The position numbers and the translations under genes are program-made. From NCBI RefSeq assembly GCF_020884795.1, contig NZ_BBZF01000032.1:1-58092 (forward strand): a DNA stretch of 58,092 nucleotides, given 5' to 3'. This stretch comes from Micromonospora okii (GTDB taxonomy: Bacteria > Actinomycetota > Actinomycetes > Mycobacteriales > Micromonosporaceae). Within the stretch, counting starts at the first letter, position 1, and each line of letters begins with the position of its first letter. Shown here piece after piece: positions 8,448 through 16,299 of the stretch. The notes under the pieces are model-generated. The model was not told the origin of the DNA. It did no database searches and saw only the letters and a list, made by a program, of their open reading frames with translations.

Positions 8448-10208
8448 ATGCCCACCCTGCGTCTCGCTCTGTCCCAGGTCAATCCGACCGTCGGCGACCT
8501 CGCCGGCAACGCGGACCTGGTCCGCCGGTGGACCCGCACGGCCGCCGACGCCGGCGCCCAGCTCGTCCTGTTCCCGGAGATGGTGCTGACCGGGTACCCG
8601 GTCGAGGACCTGGTCTTCCGCCGCTCCTTCGTCGCCGCGTCGCAGGCCGCGCTGCGCCACCTCGCCGCAGACCTGGCCGCCGACGGGCTGGGCGAGCTGC
8701 CGGTGGTGGTCGGCTACCTGGACGCCGACGGCCCGCCGCAGGTCAGCTCCGACGCCGAGCCGGGCCGGGGCGCGCGCAACGCCGCCGCGCTGCTGCACCG
8801 CGGCGAGGTGGTGGCCACCTACTTCAAGCACCACCTGCCGAACTACGGGGTGTTCGACGAGGACCGCTACTTCGTGCCCGGCGACGCGCTGACCGTGGTC
8901 CGCGTCGGCGGGGTGGACGTCGCGCTGACCATCTGCGAGGACCTGTGGCAGGCCGGGGGCCCGTTCGCGGTGGCGCGGCAGGCGGGCGTCGGGCTGGTGG
9001 TCACCCTCAACGGCTCGCCGTACGAGCTGAACAAGGACGACATCCGGCTGCCGCTGGTGCGCCGCCGGGCCGCCGAGGCCGGGGCCTGCGTCGCGTACGT
9101 GAACATGGTCGGCGGCCAGGACGAGCTGGTCTTCGAGGGCGACTCGATGATCGTGGCGGCGGACGGCGCGCTGCTGGCCCGCGCCCCGCAGTTCGTCGAG
9201 CACCTGCTCGTGCACGACGTGGAGCTGCCCCCGGCGGCGCAGCCGACGGGCGGGGGCGGGCAGCCGGCCGACGGGATGCGGATCGTCCGCACCGAGGTCG
9301 CCGACGTCCCGCCGACGGCGGGCGGCGAGGCGGCGGTCGGCGGGATCATGGAGCCGGTGGCCGACGAGGCGGAGGTGTGGCAGGCGCTGGTGCTCGGCCT
9401 GCGCGACTACGTCAACAAGAACCGGTTCCCGTCGGTGGTGCTCGGGCTCTCCGGCGGCATCGACTCGGCGGTGGTGGCCGCCATCGCGGTCGACGCGCTC
9501 GGCCCGGACCGGGTGGTCGGGGTGTCGCTGCCCAGCCAGCACTCCTCGGAGCACTCCCGCGCCGACGCGGAGGACCTGGCCAAGCGCACGGGGCTGGACT
9601 ACCGGGTCGAGCCGATCCAGCCGATGGTCGACACGTTCCTGGCCAACATGTCGCTCTCCGGCGTCTCGGTGGAGAACCTCCAGGCCCGGGTGCGCGGGGT
9701 GATCCTGATGGCCCTGTCGAACCAGGAGGGCCACCTCGTCCTCACCACCGGCAACAAGAGCGAGCTGGCGGTCGGCTACTCGACCCTCTACGGCGACTCG
9801 GTCGGCGGCTTCAACCCGGTCAAGGACGTGTGGAAGACGCTGGTCTGGCGGCTGGCGAAGTGGCGCAACGCCGACGCGACCCGCCGGGGCGAGACCCCGC
9901 CGATCCCGGAGAACTCGATCGGCAAGCCGCCGAGCGCCGAGCTGAGCCCCGGCCAGCTCGACAGCGACACGCTGCCCGACTACGACGTGCTCGACCCGAT
10001 CCTGATCGGGTACGTCGACGGCGACCTCGGCCGCGCCGGCCTGGTCGAGTCCGGCCACGACCCGGCGGTCGTCGACAAGGTGCTGCGCATGGTGGACACC
10101 GCCGAGTACAAGCGGCGGCAGTCCGCCCCGGGCACGAAGATCTCGATGAAGGCGTTCGGGCGGGACCGGCGGCTGCCGATCACCAACCGCTGGCGCGAGG
10201 ACGGCTGA
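8448..10208 (+). CDS. nadE: Glutamine-dependent NAD+ synthetase
   Basis: The 586-residue protein has two domains. Residues 1-260 are a nitrilase-fold glutaminase with the Glu of LFPEMVLTGYP, the Lys of YFKHHLPNYGVFDE and the Cys of LTICEDLW. Residues from about 310 are the ATP-dependent synthetase with the P-loop LGLSGGIDSAV, the LTTGNKSE motif and the C-terminal GTKISMKAFGRDRRLPITNRW. It converts nicotinic acid adenine dinucleotide to NAD+ using glutamine nitrogen, the last step of NAD synthesis. It is transcribed divergently from glnA2 and ends in a strong hairpin. Confidence 0.96.
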   Translation: MPTLRLALSQVNPTVGDLAGNADLVRRWTRTAADAGAQLVLFPEMVLTGYPVEDLVFRRSFVAASQAALRHLAADLAADGLGELPVVVGYLDADGPPQVSSDAEPGRGARNAAALLHRGEVVATYFKHHLPNYGVFDEDRYFVPGDALTVVRVGGVDVALTICEDLWQAGGPFAVARQAGVGLVVTLNGSPYELNKDDIRLPLVRRRAAEAGACVAYVNMVGGQDELVFEGDSMIVAADGALLARAPQFVEHLLVHDVELPPAAQPTGGGGQPADGMRIVRTEVADVPPTAGGEAAVGGIMEPVADEAEVWQALVLGLRDYVNKNRFPSVVLGLSGGIDSAVVAAIAVDALGPDRVVGVSLPSQHSSEHSRADAEDLAKRTGLDYRVEPIQPMVDTFLANMSLSGVSVENLQARVRGVILMALSNQEGHLVLTTGNKSELAVGYSTLYGDSVGGFNPVKDVWKTLVWRLAKWRNADATRRGETPPIPENSIGKPPSAELSPGQLDSDTLPDYDVLDPILIGYVDGDLGRAGLVESGHDPAVVDKVLRMVDTAEYKRRQSAPGTKISMKAFGRDRRLPITNRWREDG

Positions 10209-10216
10209 CCCGCTGT

Positions 10217-10253
10217 CGCCGGCCGCGCGAGGCCCGTCCCCGCGCGGCCGGCG
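10217..10253 (+). terminator. Hairpin terminator after nadE
   Basis: A perfect 13-bp stem (CGCCGGCCGCGCG with its complement) around an 11-nt loop begins 8 bp after the nadE stop codon. Confidence 0.7.
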
Positions 10254-10406
10254 GTGGGCCGGACTGCCCGCGCGGCCCACGGTGGGCCGGGCTCCCCCGC
10301 CGGGAGTGAAATCCTGCACTGCTGTCTCCCTCCGGCCGTCGCGCGGTGCGACGATCGCGGCAGAGCCCGGGGACCGCGCACGCGGCCTCGAGGAAAGGAG
10401 ACAGTC

Positions 10407-11252
10407 ATGGTGGAGTCCACCCCGACCGAGGTGACCGCCCTCTACGGCGGCCCGGCCACCCGGCGGGTCCGCGCCCGCGACCTGCTCGCCGCCAAGGAGC
10501 GCGGCGAGCGGTGGTCGATGCTCACCTCGTACGACCAGTACACCGCGTCGATCTTCGACGCCGCCGGCATCCCGGCGCTGCTGGTCGGCGACTCGGCGGC
10601 GAACAACGTCTTCGGCTACGAGACCACGCTCCCGGTGACCGTGGACGAGCTGCTGCCGCTGGTCCGCGCGGTCGTGCGGGCGACCCGGCAGACGCTGGTC
10701 GTCGGCGACCTGCCGTTCGGCTCGTACGAGGAGGGGCCGACGCAGGCGCTGCGCACCGCCGTGCGGTTCATGAAGGAGGGCGGCTGCCACGCGGTGAAGC
10801 TGGAGGGCGGGCGGCGCTGCGCCGCGCAGATCGCGGCGATCGTCGGGGCGGGCATCCCGGTGATGGCGCACATCGGCTTCACCCCGCAGCGCGAGCACAC
10901 CCTCGGCGGGTACCGGGTGCAGGGGCGGGGCGAGACGGCCGACGAGGTGCTCGCCGACGCCCGGGCGGTGGCCGAGGCGGGCGCGTTCGCGGTGGTGCTG
11001 GAGATGGTGCCGGGCGAGGTGGCCAAGCGGGTCACCACGGAGCTGCCGATCCCGACCGTCGGCATCGGCGCCGGCCCGGACACCGACGCGCAGGTGCTGG
11101 TCTGGCAGGACATGGCCGGTTTGCGGACCGGGAAGGCCCCGCGCTTCGTGAAGCGCTACGCCGACCTGGCCGGCGCGCTGACCGAGGCCACCCGCCGTTT
11201 CGCCGACGAGGTCCGCGGCGGCGAGTTCCCCGCCCCGGAACACACTTTCTGA
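10407..11252 (+). CDS. panB: 3-methyl-2-oxobutanoate hydroxymethyltransferase (ketopantoate synthesis)
   Basis: The 281-residue protein carries the PanB signatures: MLTSYDQYTASIFDAAGIPALLVGDSAANNVFGYETT near the N-terminus, GGCHAVKLEGG in the middle and PTVGIGAGPDTDAQVLVWQDM near the C-terminus. It transfers a hydroxymethyl group from methylene-tetrahydrofolate to 2-oxoisovalerate in pantothenate and CoA synthesis; it is a Mg2+-dependent cytoplasmic enzyme. AAAGGAG lies 6 bp before the ATG at 10407. It is 198 bp after nadE with a terminator between, so it probably has its own promoter. A long inverted repeat follows the stop. Confidence 0.96.
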   Translation: MVESTPTEVTALYGGPATRRVRARDLLAAKERGERWSMLTSYDQYTASIFDAAGIPALLVGDSAANNVFGYETTLPVTVDELLPLVRAVVRATRQTLVVGDLPFGSYEEGPTQALRTAVRFMKEGGCHAVKLEGGRRCAAQIAAIVGAGIPVMAHIGFTPQREHTLGGYRVQGRGETADEVLADARAVAEAGAFAVVLEMVPGEVAKRVTTELPIPTVGIGAGPDTDAQVLVWQDMAGLRTGKAPRFVKRYADLAGALTEATRRFADEVRGGEFPAPEHTF

Positions 11253-11255
11253 GGT

Positions 11256-11309
11256 GTAAGGAAGGGCCCCCTGTTAACGCATTCTGTAGAGCAGGGGGCC
11301 CCTTCTAAC
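11256..11309. terminator. Long inverted repeat, terminator or dispersed palindromic element
   Basis: Two 18-nt arms (11256-11273 and 11292-11309) pair with three mismatches around an 18-nt loop; the core is GGGCCCCCTG with its complement. It sits between convergent panB and npdG. The loop sequence TTAACGCATTCTGTAGAG is much more AT-rich than its surroundings. The form suggests a repeated intergenic element of this genus, which cannot be confirmed from one copy. Confidence 0.6.
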
Positions 11310-11334
11310 ACGCCTCCGGCCGGGGGCGGTTCCG

Positions 11335-12033
11335 TCAGAGGTCCGTGACGCGGACGCCGGCGTGCGCCCGGTAGCGCTTGTTGATGGCGATCAGGTTGGC
11401 GGTGAACGCCTCGATCTGGTGGGCGTTGCGCAGCCGGCCCGCGTAGACACCGCGCATGCCGGGGATGCGCGCGGCCAGCGCGCCCACGATGTCCACCAGC
11501 TCGCGGTCCTCGGTGCAGATCAGCACGTCGAGGTCGATCCGGTCGACCTCCGGGTCGGCCAGCAGCGGGGCGCTGACGTGGTTGAACGCGGCGCACACCC
11601 GGGAGTCGGGCAGCAGCCCGGCGGCCTGCTGCACGGCGCTGCCCTCGGCGACCGGGAGCGCGTACGGGCCCTGCTTGTCGAAGCCGAGCGGGTTCACGCA
11701 GTCGACGACGATCTTGCCGGCGAGCGGCTCCGCCAGGGCGGCGACGGTGGCGGCGTGCCCGTCCCACGGCACCGCGACGATCACCACGTCGCTGCGGCGG
11801 GCCACCTCGTCGTTGCCGGCCCCGCCGACCGTCGCGCCGGCCGGCAACCCGGGCAGCGCCGCGATCTCCCCGGCGGCCTCGGCGGCCCGCTCGGCGGAGC
11901 GGGAGCCGATCAGCACGGCCTGCCCGGCCCGGGCGAACCGGTAGGCCAGCCCCCGTCCCTGGTCGCCCGTGCCGCCGATGATGCCGACGGTCAGCCCGGA
12001 CACGTCGGGCAGGGTGCTCGCGTCGTATGCCAT
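11335..12033 (-). CDS. npdG: NADPH-dependent F420 reductase
   Basis: The 232-residue protein has a Rossmann start, LTVGIIGGTGDQGRGLAYRFARAG, followed by LIGSRSAERAAEAA, the NADPH-binding pattern of F420H2:NADP+ oxidoreductases. Later motifs (VPWDGHAATVAAL, KIVVDCVNPLGFD, GRLRNAHQIEAFTANLIAIN) also fit. It moves hydride between coenzyme F420 and NADP(H), supplying or draining F420H2 for the many F420-dependent enzymes of actinomycetes. GAGGAT precedes the ATG at 12033 by six bases and could be either ribosome binding site or a leaderless -10 box. It runs convergent with panB. Confidence 0.92.
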   Translation of the reverse strand: MAYDASTLPDVSGLTVGIIGGTGDQGRGLAYRFARAGQAVLIGSRSAERAAEAAGEIAALPGLPAGATVGGAGNDEVARRSDVVIVAVPWDGHAATVAALAEPLAGKIVVDCVNPLGFDKQGPYALPVAEGSAVQQAAGLLPDSRVCAAFNHVSAPLLADPEVDRIDLDVLICTEDRELVDIVGALAARIPGMRGVYAGRLRNAHQIEAFTANLIAINKRYRAHAGVRVTDL

Positions 12034-12188
12034 GGGCTCATCCTCGCAAACCGCGCGGCGCCCCGGCCCCGCCGACCGCTGTGACGATCCCCGCCTGCGA
12101 CGACGGCCGGGCCACCCCACGGCGCAGTCGGCGGGGTCGACGCGCCCCGAGACGACACGGCCGGGGCGGTCGGGCGAAGGGCGGTCGG

Positions 12189-13622
12189 TCAGGCCAGCGC
12201 GAAGACGACCTTGCGGGTGGTCGGGTCGGCGGTGACCAGCCGGACCCGGACCCGCTCCCCCAGCGGCAGCTCGCCGGTGCAGCGGGCCCGCACCGGCGGG
12301 GCGTCGAGCGCCACCGTCCCGCCGGGCTGCCGCCCCGGCTTCGGCTGGCCGTTCGGCGGGGCGTCCACGTCGAGGACCGCCGCGTCGAAGGTCTCGCCGA
12401 CCCGGCCCGCCAGCAGCACCGCCTCGGCCAGCTCGACGGCACCCCGGGTGGCCGCGCCGGCCGTCCGGTCGGTGGCGGCCATCACCTCCGGCAGCTTCGG
12501 CAGCGCCGCCCGCGCCCAGTCGGGCACCGGGCGGCCGGCGTGCAGCGCCAGGCAGACCTCCGTCGCGTACCGGTCGGCCAGCCGGCGCAGCGGGGCCGTG
12601 ACATGGGCGTACGCCGCCCCGACCCCGCCGTGCAGCGGCTGCTCGGGCGCCGCGCCGTCGAAGGCGGTGTACGCGGCCCCGCGCATCAGCTCGGCCGCCT
12701 GGTCGACGAACGCGGCGGCCCGGGGCTCGGAGGCGTCCAGCCCGGCGAGCACCTCGCCCACGCCCACCCCGTCCGGCCAGCGCACGCCCAGCGGGGCGGC
12801 GGCGGTGCGCAGCCGGGCCACCACCTCCGGCTTCGGCGGCGGCATGGTGCGCAGCAGCCCCACGCCGCCGGCCAGCATCATGTCGGCGGCGGCCATCCCG
12901 GTGAGCAGGCTGATCTGGGCGTTGTGGTCCTCCATCGGCGCCGGCCCGCGCAGCACCAGCCGCCAGCCGTCGCCGTCCGGTTCGACGTCCTGCTCGGGCA
13001 GCGGCAGGTTGACCGCGCCGCGACGCAGGCCGCGCGCGGTGAGCAGGGCGCCGATCTCGGGGAGCAGGGCGATCGGCTCGGGCAATCGGCCGGCGTCGGC
13101 GTCGGCCTGGACGCCGACGTAGTCCAGCTTGGCGCGGCTGCGGACCAGGGCGCGTTCCAGCGCGACGCCGACCGTGCCGCCGTCGGCGTCCAGGTCGATC
13201 GTCCACACCACGGCCGCCCGGTCGGCGTCCGGCAGCAGGCTCGCCGCGCCCTCGCTGAGCGTGTGCGGGTGCAGGGGCACGTTGCCGTCGGGCAGGTACA
13301 CCGTCTGCCCGCGCCGCCAGGTCTCCGCCTCCAGCGCGCCGCCGGGGCGGACGTGGGCGGCGACGTCCGCGATGGCGTACCGGACCCGGAAGCCGCCACC
13401 GGGACGGCGGGCGAGGTGCATCGCCTGGTCGAGGTCCCGCGAGGCGGTCGGGTCGACGGTGACGAACGGGACGTCGGTGCGGTCGGCGGCGGGCCGGGGC
13501 GGCGCGGCGGCGGCCTCCTCGGCCTCGCTGAGCGCCGCCGGCGGGAACTCCTCGGGCAGTCCCAGCTCGCGGCGCAGTGCGCCGAAGTCGATGCGGGGCG
13601 CCAGTACGCGTCGGATGACCAC
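12189..13622 (-). CDS. RNB-domain (RNase II/R-like) 3'-5' exoribonuclease
   Basis: The 477-residue protein is a short actinobacterial RNB protein. The catalytic cluster reads TVDPTASRDLDQAMHL (about residues 54-69). Aligned with E. coli RNase II this keeps Asp201, Asp207 and Asp209, but the position of Asp210 is Gln. The HPHTLSEGAASLLP, MEDHNAQISLLTGMAAA and HVTAPLRRLADRY segments are typical of RNB. The C-terminal region (ARCTGELPLGERVRVRLVTADPTTRKVVF) looks like an S1/OB fold; no N-terminal cold-shock domains are present. It would degrade single-stranded RNA processively. GTG start at 13622 with AGGA upstream. Confidence 0.88.
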   Translation of the reverse strand: MVIRRVLAPRIDFGALRRELGLPEEFPPAALSEAEEAAAAPPRPAADRTDVPFVTVDPTASRDLDQAMHLARRPGGGFRVRYAIADVAAHVRPGGALEAETWRRGQTVYLPDGNVPLHPHTLSEGAASLLPDADRAAVVWTIDLDADGGTVGVALERALVRSRAKLDYVGVQADADAGRLPEPIALLPEIGALLTARGLRRGAVNLPLPEQDVEPDGDGWRLVLRGPAPMEDHNAQISLLTGMAAADMMLAGGVGLLRTMPPPKPEVVARLRTAAAPLGVRWPDGVGVGEVLAGLDASEPRAAAFVDQAAELMRGAAYTAFDGAAPEQPLHGGVGAAYAHVTAPLRRLADRYATEVCLALHAGRPVPDWARAALPKLPEVMAATDRTAGAATRGAVELAEAVLLAGRVGETFDAAVLDVDAPPNGQPKPGRQPGGTVALDAPPVRARCTGELPLGERVRVRLVTADPTTRKVVFALA

Positions 13623-13698
13623 GGGGTCAATCCTGACAGCGCGGCCGGTGATCCGCTTCCCGGCGCGGCGTCGGTGCCGGGCCGCCGAGAAGCAGGCC

Positions 13699-13880
13699 GG
13701 GTCGGACCGTGGTCGGCCGGGCGGCCGGACGGGCGTCGCAGGGGCGGGTCGGACCGTGGTCCGCCGGGCGCGCGGTCGTCGCGGGGCGGGTCGGACGGTG
13801 GCCCGTCGGGCGGCGGTCGTACGGCCGGGGGTCGGGGTCAGCCCGTGGCCCGCCGGGCGGTCGTACGGGCGTCGCGGGGC
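13699..13880. repeat. Degenerate tandem repeat of 41-47 bp, four units
   Basis: Units beginning GGGTCGGACSGTGG start near 13699, 13746, 13788 and 13829, each continuing with CCGGGCGG and GTCG blocks. The array fills the gap between the RNB gene start and the histone-like gene and runs into the latter's 3' end. Confidence 0.55.
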
Positions 13881-14707
13881 GCGGTGGCCCGGGCCGCCGC
13901 CGGGCGGGCGGGGGCCTTACGCGCGGTCGCCTTCCGGGCGGCGGTGGTCTTCTTCGCGGCGGGGGCCTTCTTCGCCGCCGCGCGGGTGGCGGTCGACGAG
14001 GCGGCGGTGGTCTTCTTCGCCGGGGCCTTCGTCGCTGCGGCCTTGCGGGCGCCGCCGGTGGGGCGGGTCGGACCGGCCTTCTTGACGCCGGCCTTCTTCG
14101 CCGCGGTCGTCTTCTTCGCCGCGCTGGTCGTCTTCCTCGCCGCCGACGCGCCGGTCTTCTTCGCCGCCTCGCCGGTTCTCTTGACCGTGGCGGTGCTCCG
14201 ACGTGCGGCGGAGGTCGCCTTGCCGGCCGCGCCGGACGCCTTGGCGGGCGCCTTCTTCGCGGTACTCCTCGCGGCGGCGGTGCTCCTCGCGGCAGCCGTC
14301 TTCTTCGCCACGGCCCTCTTCGCCGCCGCCTTCTTCGCCGCCGGAGCCTTCCTCGCGGGAGCCTTTGCCGCCGTGGTCTTCTTCGCCGTCGGGGCCTTCG
14401 CCTCCGCCTTCCTCGCGGGAGCCTTCGTCGCCGTGGTCTCCGTCGCCGGGGCCTTCCTGCCGACCGGAGACTTCGTCGCCGCCGCCTTCGTGGCCGCGGT
14501 CTTCTTCGCCACGGCCCTCTTCGCCGGCACCCGCCCGGCACCGGCACCGGAGGCGTTCGGCGACGCCTTCGTCACGGTGGACGCCCGGCCCGCCGGGGCC
14601 GTGGTGCCGGAGCGGCGCGCGCCCGGGGCCCGCTCGGCCGCTGCCGTCTTCTTCACGGTCGTACGTCTGTCGGCGGGGCGGGGGGTGGCCTTCTGCGCCT
14701 CGGCCAT
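13838..14707 (-). CDS. Lys/Ala-rich histone H1-like DNA-binding protein
   Basis: A 289-residue protein made almost wholly of Ala, Lys, Thr, Pro and Arg, with dozens of AKK(T/A) and PA(R/K)K units, the pattern of eukaryotic H1 tails and of bacterial H1-like proteins. No HU domain is visible at the N-terminus, unlike HupS-type proteins that carry a similar tail. It is expected to bind and compact DNA non-specifically in the nucleoid. AAGGAGGG precedes the ATG at 14707 by about seven bases, an unusually good ribosome binding site. The 3' end overlaps a tandem repeat, which may have lengthened the tail. Strong low complexity makes homology calls unreliable. Confidence 0.8.
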   Translation of the reverse strand: MAEAQKATPRPADRRTTVKKTAAAERAPGARRSGTTAPAGRASTVTKASPNASGAGAGRVPAKRAVAKKTAATKAAATKSPVGRKAPATETTATKAPARKAEAKAPTAKKTTAAKAPARKAPAAKKAAAKRAVAKKTAAARSTAAARSTAKKAPAKASGAAGKATSAARRSTATVKRTGEAAKKTGASAARKTTSAAKKTTAAKKAGVKKAGPTRPTGGARKAAATKAPAKKTTAASSTATRAAAKKAPAAKKTTAARKATARKAPARPAAARATAPRDARTTARRATG

Positions 14708-14789
14708 CTCGGTTCCCTCCTTGGGGACACGGCTCGCGTGCCTCCTGTCGGGGCACGGAGCTCCTCGGCGCGGGCCGTCCCGCGCCGCC

Positions 14790-14993
14790 TTACCTGTCCT
14801 CCCCGGCCCAACGGGCGTCCTCGGCCTCCCACGCGTCGTTACGCTCCCGCACCCGTTGCAGGGCGTTCTCCGCGTCGGCCGCCGTGGCGTACGGCCCGAG
14901 AACGTGCCGCGCCGGGCAGACGTCGCCGTCGGTCTCGACCCGGTGGTGCCGGGTGCACCAGTAGTAGTGCCCACCACGTCCGCTGTCGCTCAT
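14790..14993 (-). CDS. Small Cys/His protein, function unknown
   Basis: A 67-residue protein: SDSGRGGHYYWCTRHHRVE, then VCPARHVLGPYATAADAENALQRVRERN and an acidic tail. The C, HH, C and H residues could bind zinc; the second half looks like a short helix pair. It is 82 bp upstream of the histone-like gene on the same strand. No strong ribosome binding site is seen, and the frame stays open upstream, so the start is uncertain. I know only uncharacterised actinobacterial proteins of this look. Confidence 0.6.
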   Translation of the reverse strand: MSDSGRGGHYYWCTRHHRVETDGDVCPARHVLGPYATAADAENALQRVRERNDAWEAEDARWAGEDR

Positions 14994-15389
14994 GGGATCA
15001 CTGTGCACCGCGAACCGCCCGGCCGCCACCGGATCACGCAAACGGTCACCGATGTCTTCCACAGTAGACGCGCTGGCCGGCGGCCGGGCCGAAACGACGA
15101 AATGGGCCGGTCCCGCTCGACGGCGAAGGGCCGGGCGCCGGCGGCGGGCGGAGCGCGGCGGGACATAGCAGCTCGGGGCGGCGCGGGCCATCCACCGCCG
15201 GGTCCCCGCTACGGGACCGGCGGGCGTCGTGTTCCCTCCGCTCAGGCCGATGCGATCGTCCCCAGGTGCGCCTCCGGTGTCCCGTGTGCGAGCCTCGTCG
15301 CAACATTCTCCACCGGGTGGCGCCACCCGGCACCGCTGGTGACCGCCCGCAGGCCGGTGGCGTCGCCCGTCCGACCCGAGGGATCACTT
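14994..15389. other. Intergenic region before the Roadblock operon
   Basis: Almost 400 bp between a minus-strand small gene and the plus-strand Roadblock pair. Open frames on both strands lack ribosome binding sites and recognisable domains. It should hold two divergent promoters, but I see no clear box or repeat. Confidence 0.5.
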
Positions 15390-15761
15390 GTGGCGAACCT
15401 TGATGTCGCGCTCAAGAGCGCGATGGCGATCGACGGGGCGGTCGGCGCCGCGCTGGTCGACTACAACAGCGGAATGACACTCGGCGTGGCCGGCGGGACA
15501 GGCGAGATCGATCTGACCGTCGCCGCCGCCGGCAACACCGACGTGGTACGCGCCAAGATGCGCACGATCGAGATGCTGAAACTCGACGACGAGATCGAGG
15601 ACATCCTGATCACCCTCGGCACCCAGTACCACCTGATCCGACCGGTGACCAGCCGGACCGGCAAGGGTCTCTTCCTCTACCTGATGCTGGGCAAGACCCG
15701 GGCCAACCTGGCGATGGCCCGCCACCAGCTCCGCGTCATCGAGGAGAACCTGGAGCTGTGA
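15390..15761 (+). CDS. Roadblock/LC7-domain protein (first of pair)
   Basis: A 123-residue single-domain protein: ANLDVALKSAMAIDGAVGAALVDYNSG, then the central NTDVVRAKMRTIEMLK helix and GLFLYLMLGKTRANLAMARHQL at the C-terminus, which form the alpha-beta Roadblock/longin-like fold. These proteins dimerise and act as GTPase partners of small Mgl-like G proteins. GTG start at 15390 with GAGGG seven bases upstream. The stop overlaps the start of the next gene by four bases (GTGA), so the two are translationally coupled. The kinase, DUF742 and GTPase genes that accompany Roadblock genes in actinobacterial conservons are absent. Confidence 0.85.
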   Translation: MANLDVALKSAMAIDGAVGAALVDYNSGMTLGVAGGTGEIDLTVAAAGNTDVVRAKMRTIEMLKLDDEIEDILITLGTQYHLIRPVTSRTGKGLFLYLMLGKTRANLAMARHQLRVIEENLEL

Positions 15762-16246
15762 GCACGGCCGACAGCACCGGAACAGTCCTGCCCCGCCGCG
15801 CCGCCCGGCAGCCCGACGAGCTGCCGCCGCCCCGGTCGTTCCCGCCGTCGCTGGCCGGCGACCCGTCGCTGCCGTACGCGGCGATCAGGCAGGAGCTGGC
15901 GGACCTGCGGTTGCAGATCCCCGGCCTGCTGGGCTGCGTCCTCGGCGGCGTGGACGGCCTGCTCATCACGCACAACCTGCAGACCGACGTCGACCCCGAC
16001 GACCTGGCGGCGCTCGCCGCGACCACCTACGGCCTGGGTCGGCAGGTCGGGCTCCGGCTGGGCCAGGGCGGCTTCCAGCAGTCGACCGTCCGCAACGAGG
16101 ACGGCTACCTCAGCGTGTACGCGGTCAGCGCGCGGGCACTGCTCGCCGTGGTCGGGCAGGACAGCATCAACGTGGCCCGGCTGCACCTGCACGCCCCGCC
16201 GGTGGCGCAACGCCTCGCCGTCCTGCTGAGCCCGGGCCGCCTCTGA
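15758..16246 (+). CDS. Roadblock/LC7-domain protein (second of pair)
   Basis: A 162-residue protein. Residues 1-40 are Pro-rich and probably disordered; the rest (AIRQELADLRLQIPGLLGCVLGGVDGLLITHNL, then VNxx-like YLSVYAVSARALLAVVGQDSINVARLHLHA) fits a Roadblock fold. It overlaps the preceding Roadblock gene by four bases, and the two proteins probably form a heterodimer. The two are diverged in sequence, so this is not a recent duplication. A partner GTPase is not encoded nearby; the function is inferred only from fold. Confidence 0.8.
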   Translation: MSTADSTGTVLPRRAARQPDELPPPRSFPPSLAGDPSLPYAAIRQELADLRLQIPGLLGCVLGGVDGLLITHNLQTDVDPDDLAALAATTYGLGRQVGLRLGQGGFQQSTVRNEDGYLSVYAVSARALLAVVGQDSINVARLHLHAPPVAQRLAVLLSPGRL

Positions 16247-16299
16247 GCGGGCCCACCCCCGCCGGCGGCGACCCCGGCCACGGCGGGCCAGAATGCGGC

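Noticed and set aside
7614..11243. 1209-codon open frame on the minus strand
   Set aside because: It is the antisense shadow of nadE and panB; it is Arg/His/Val-rich, has no domain, and crosses real genes on the other strand.
12027..15389. Very long plus-strand frame leading into the first Roadblock gene
   Set aside because: Only the last 372 bases are real; the rest is antisense to the RNB and histone-like genes, giving FFAAAFFA-type artefacts.
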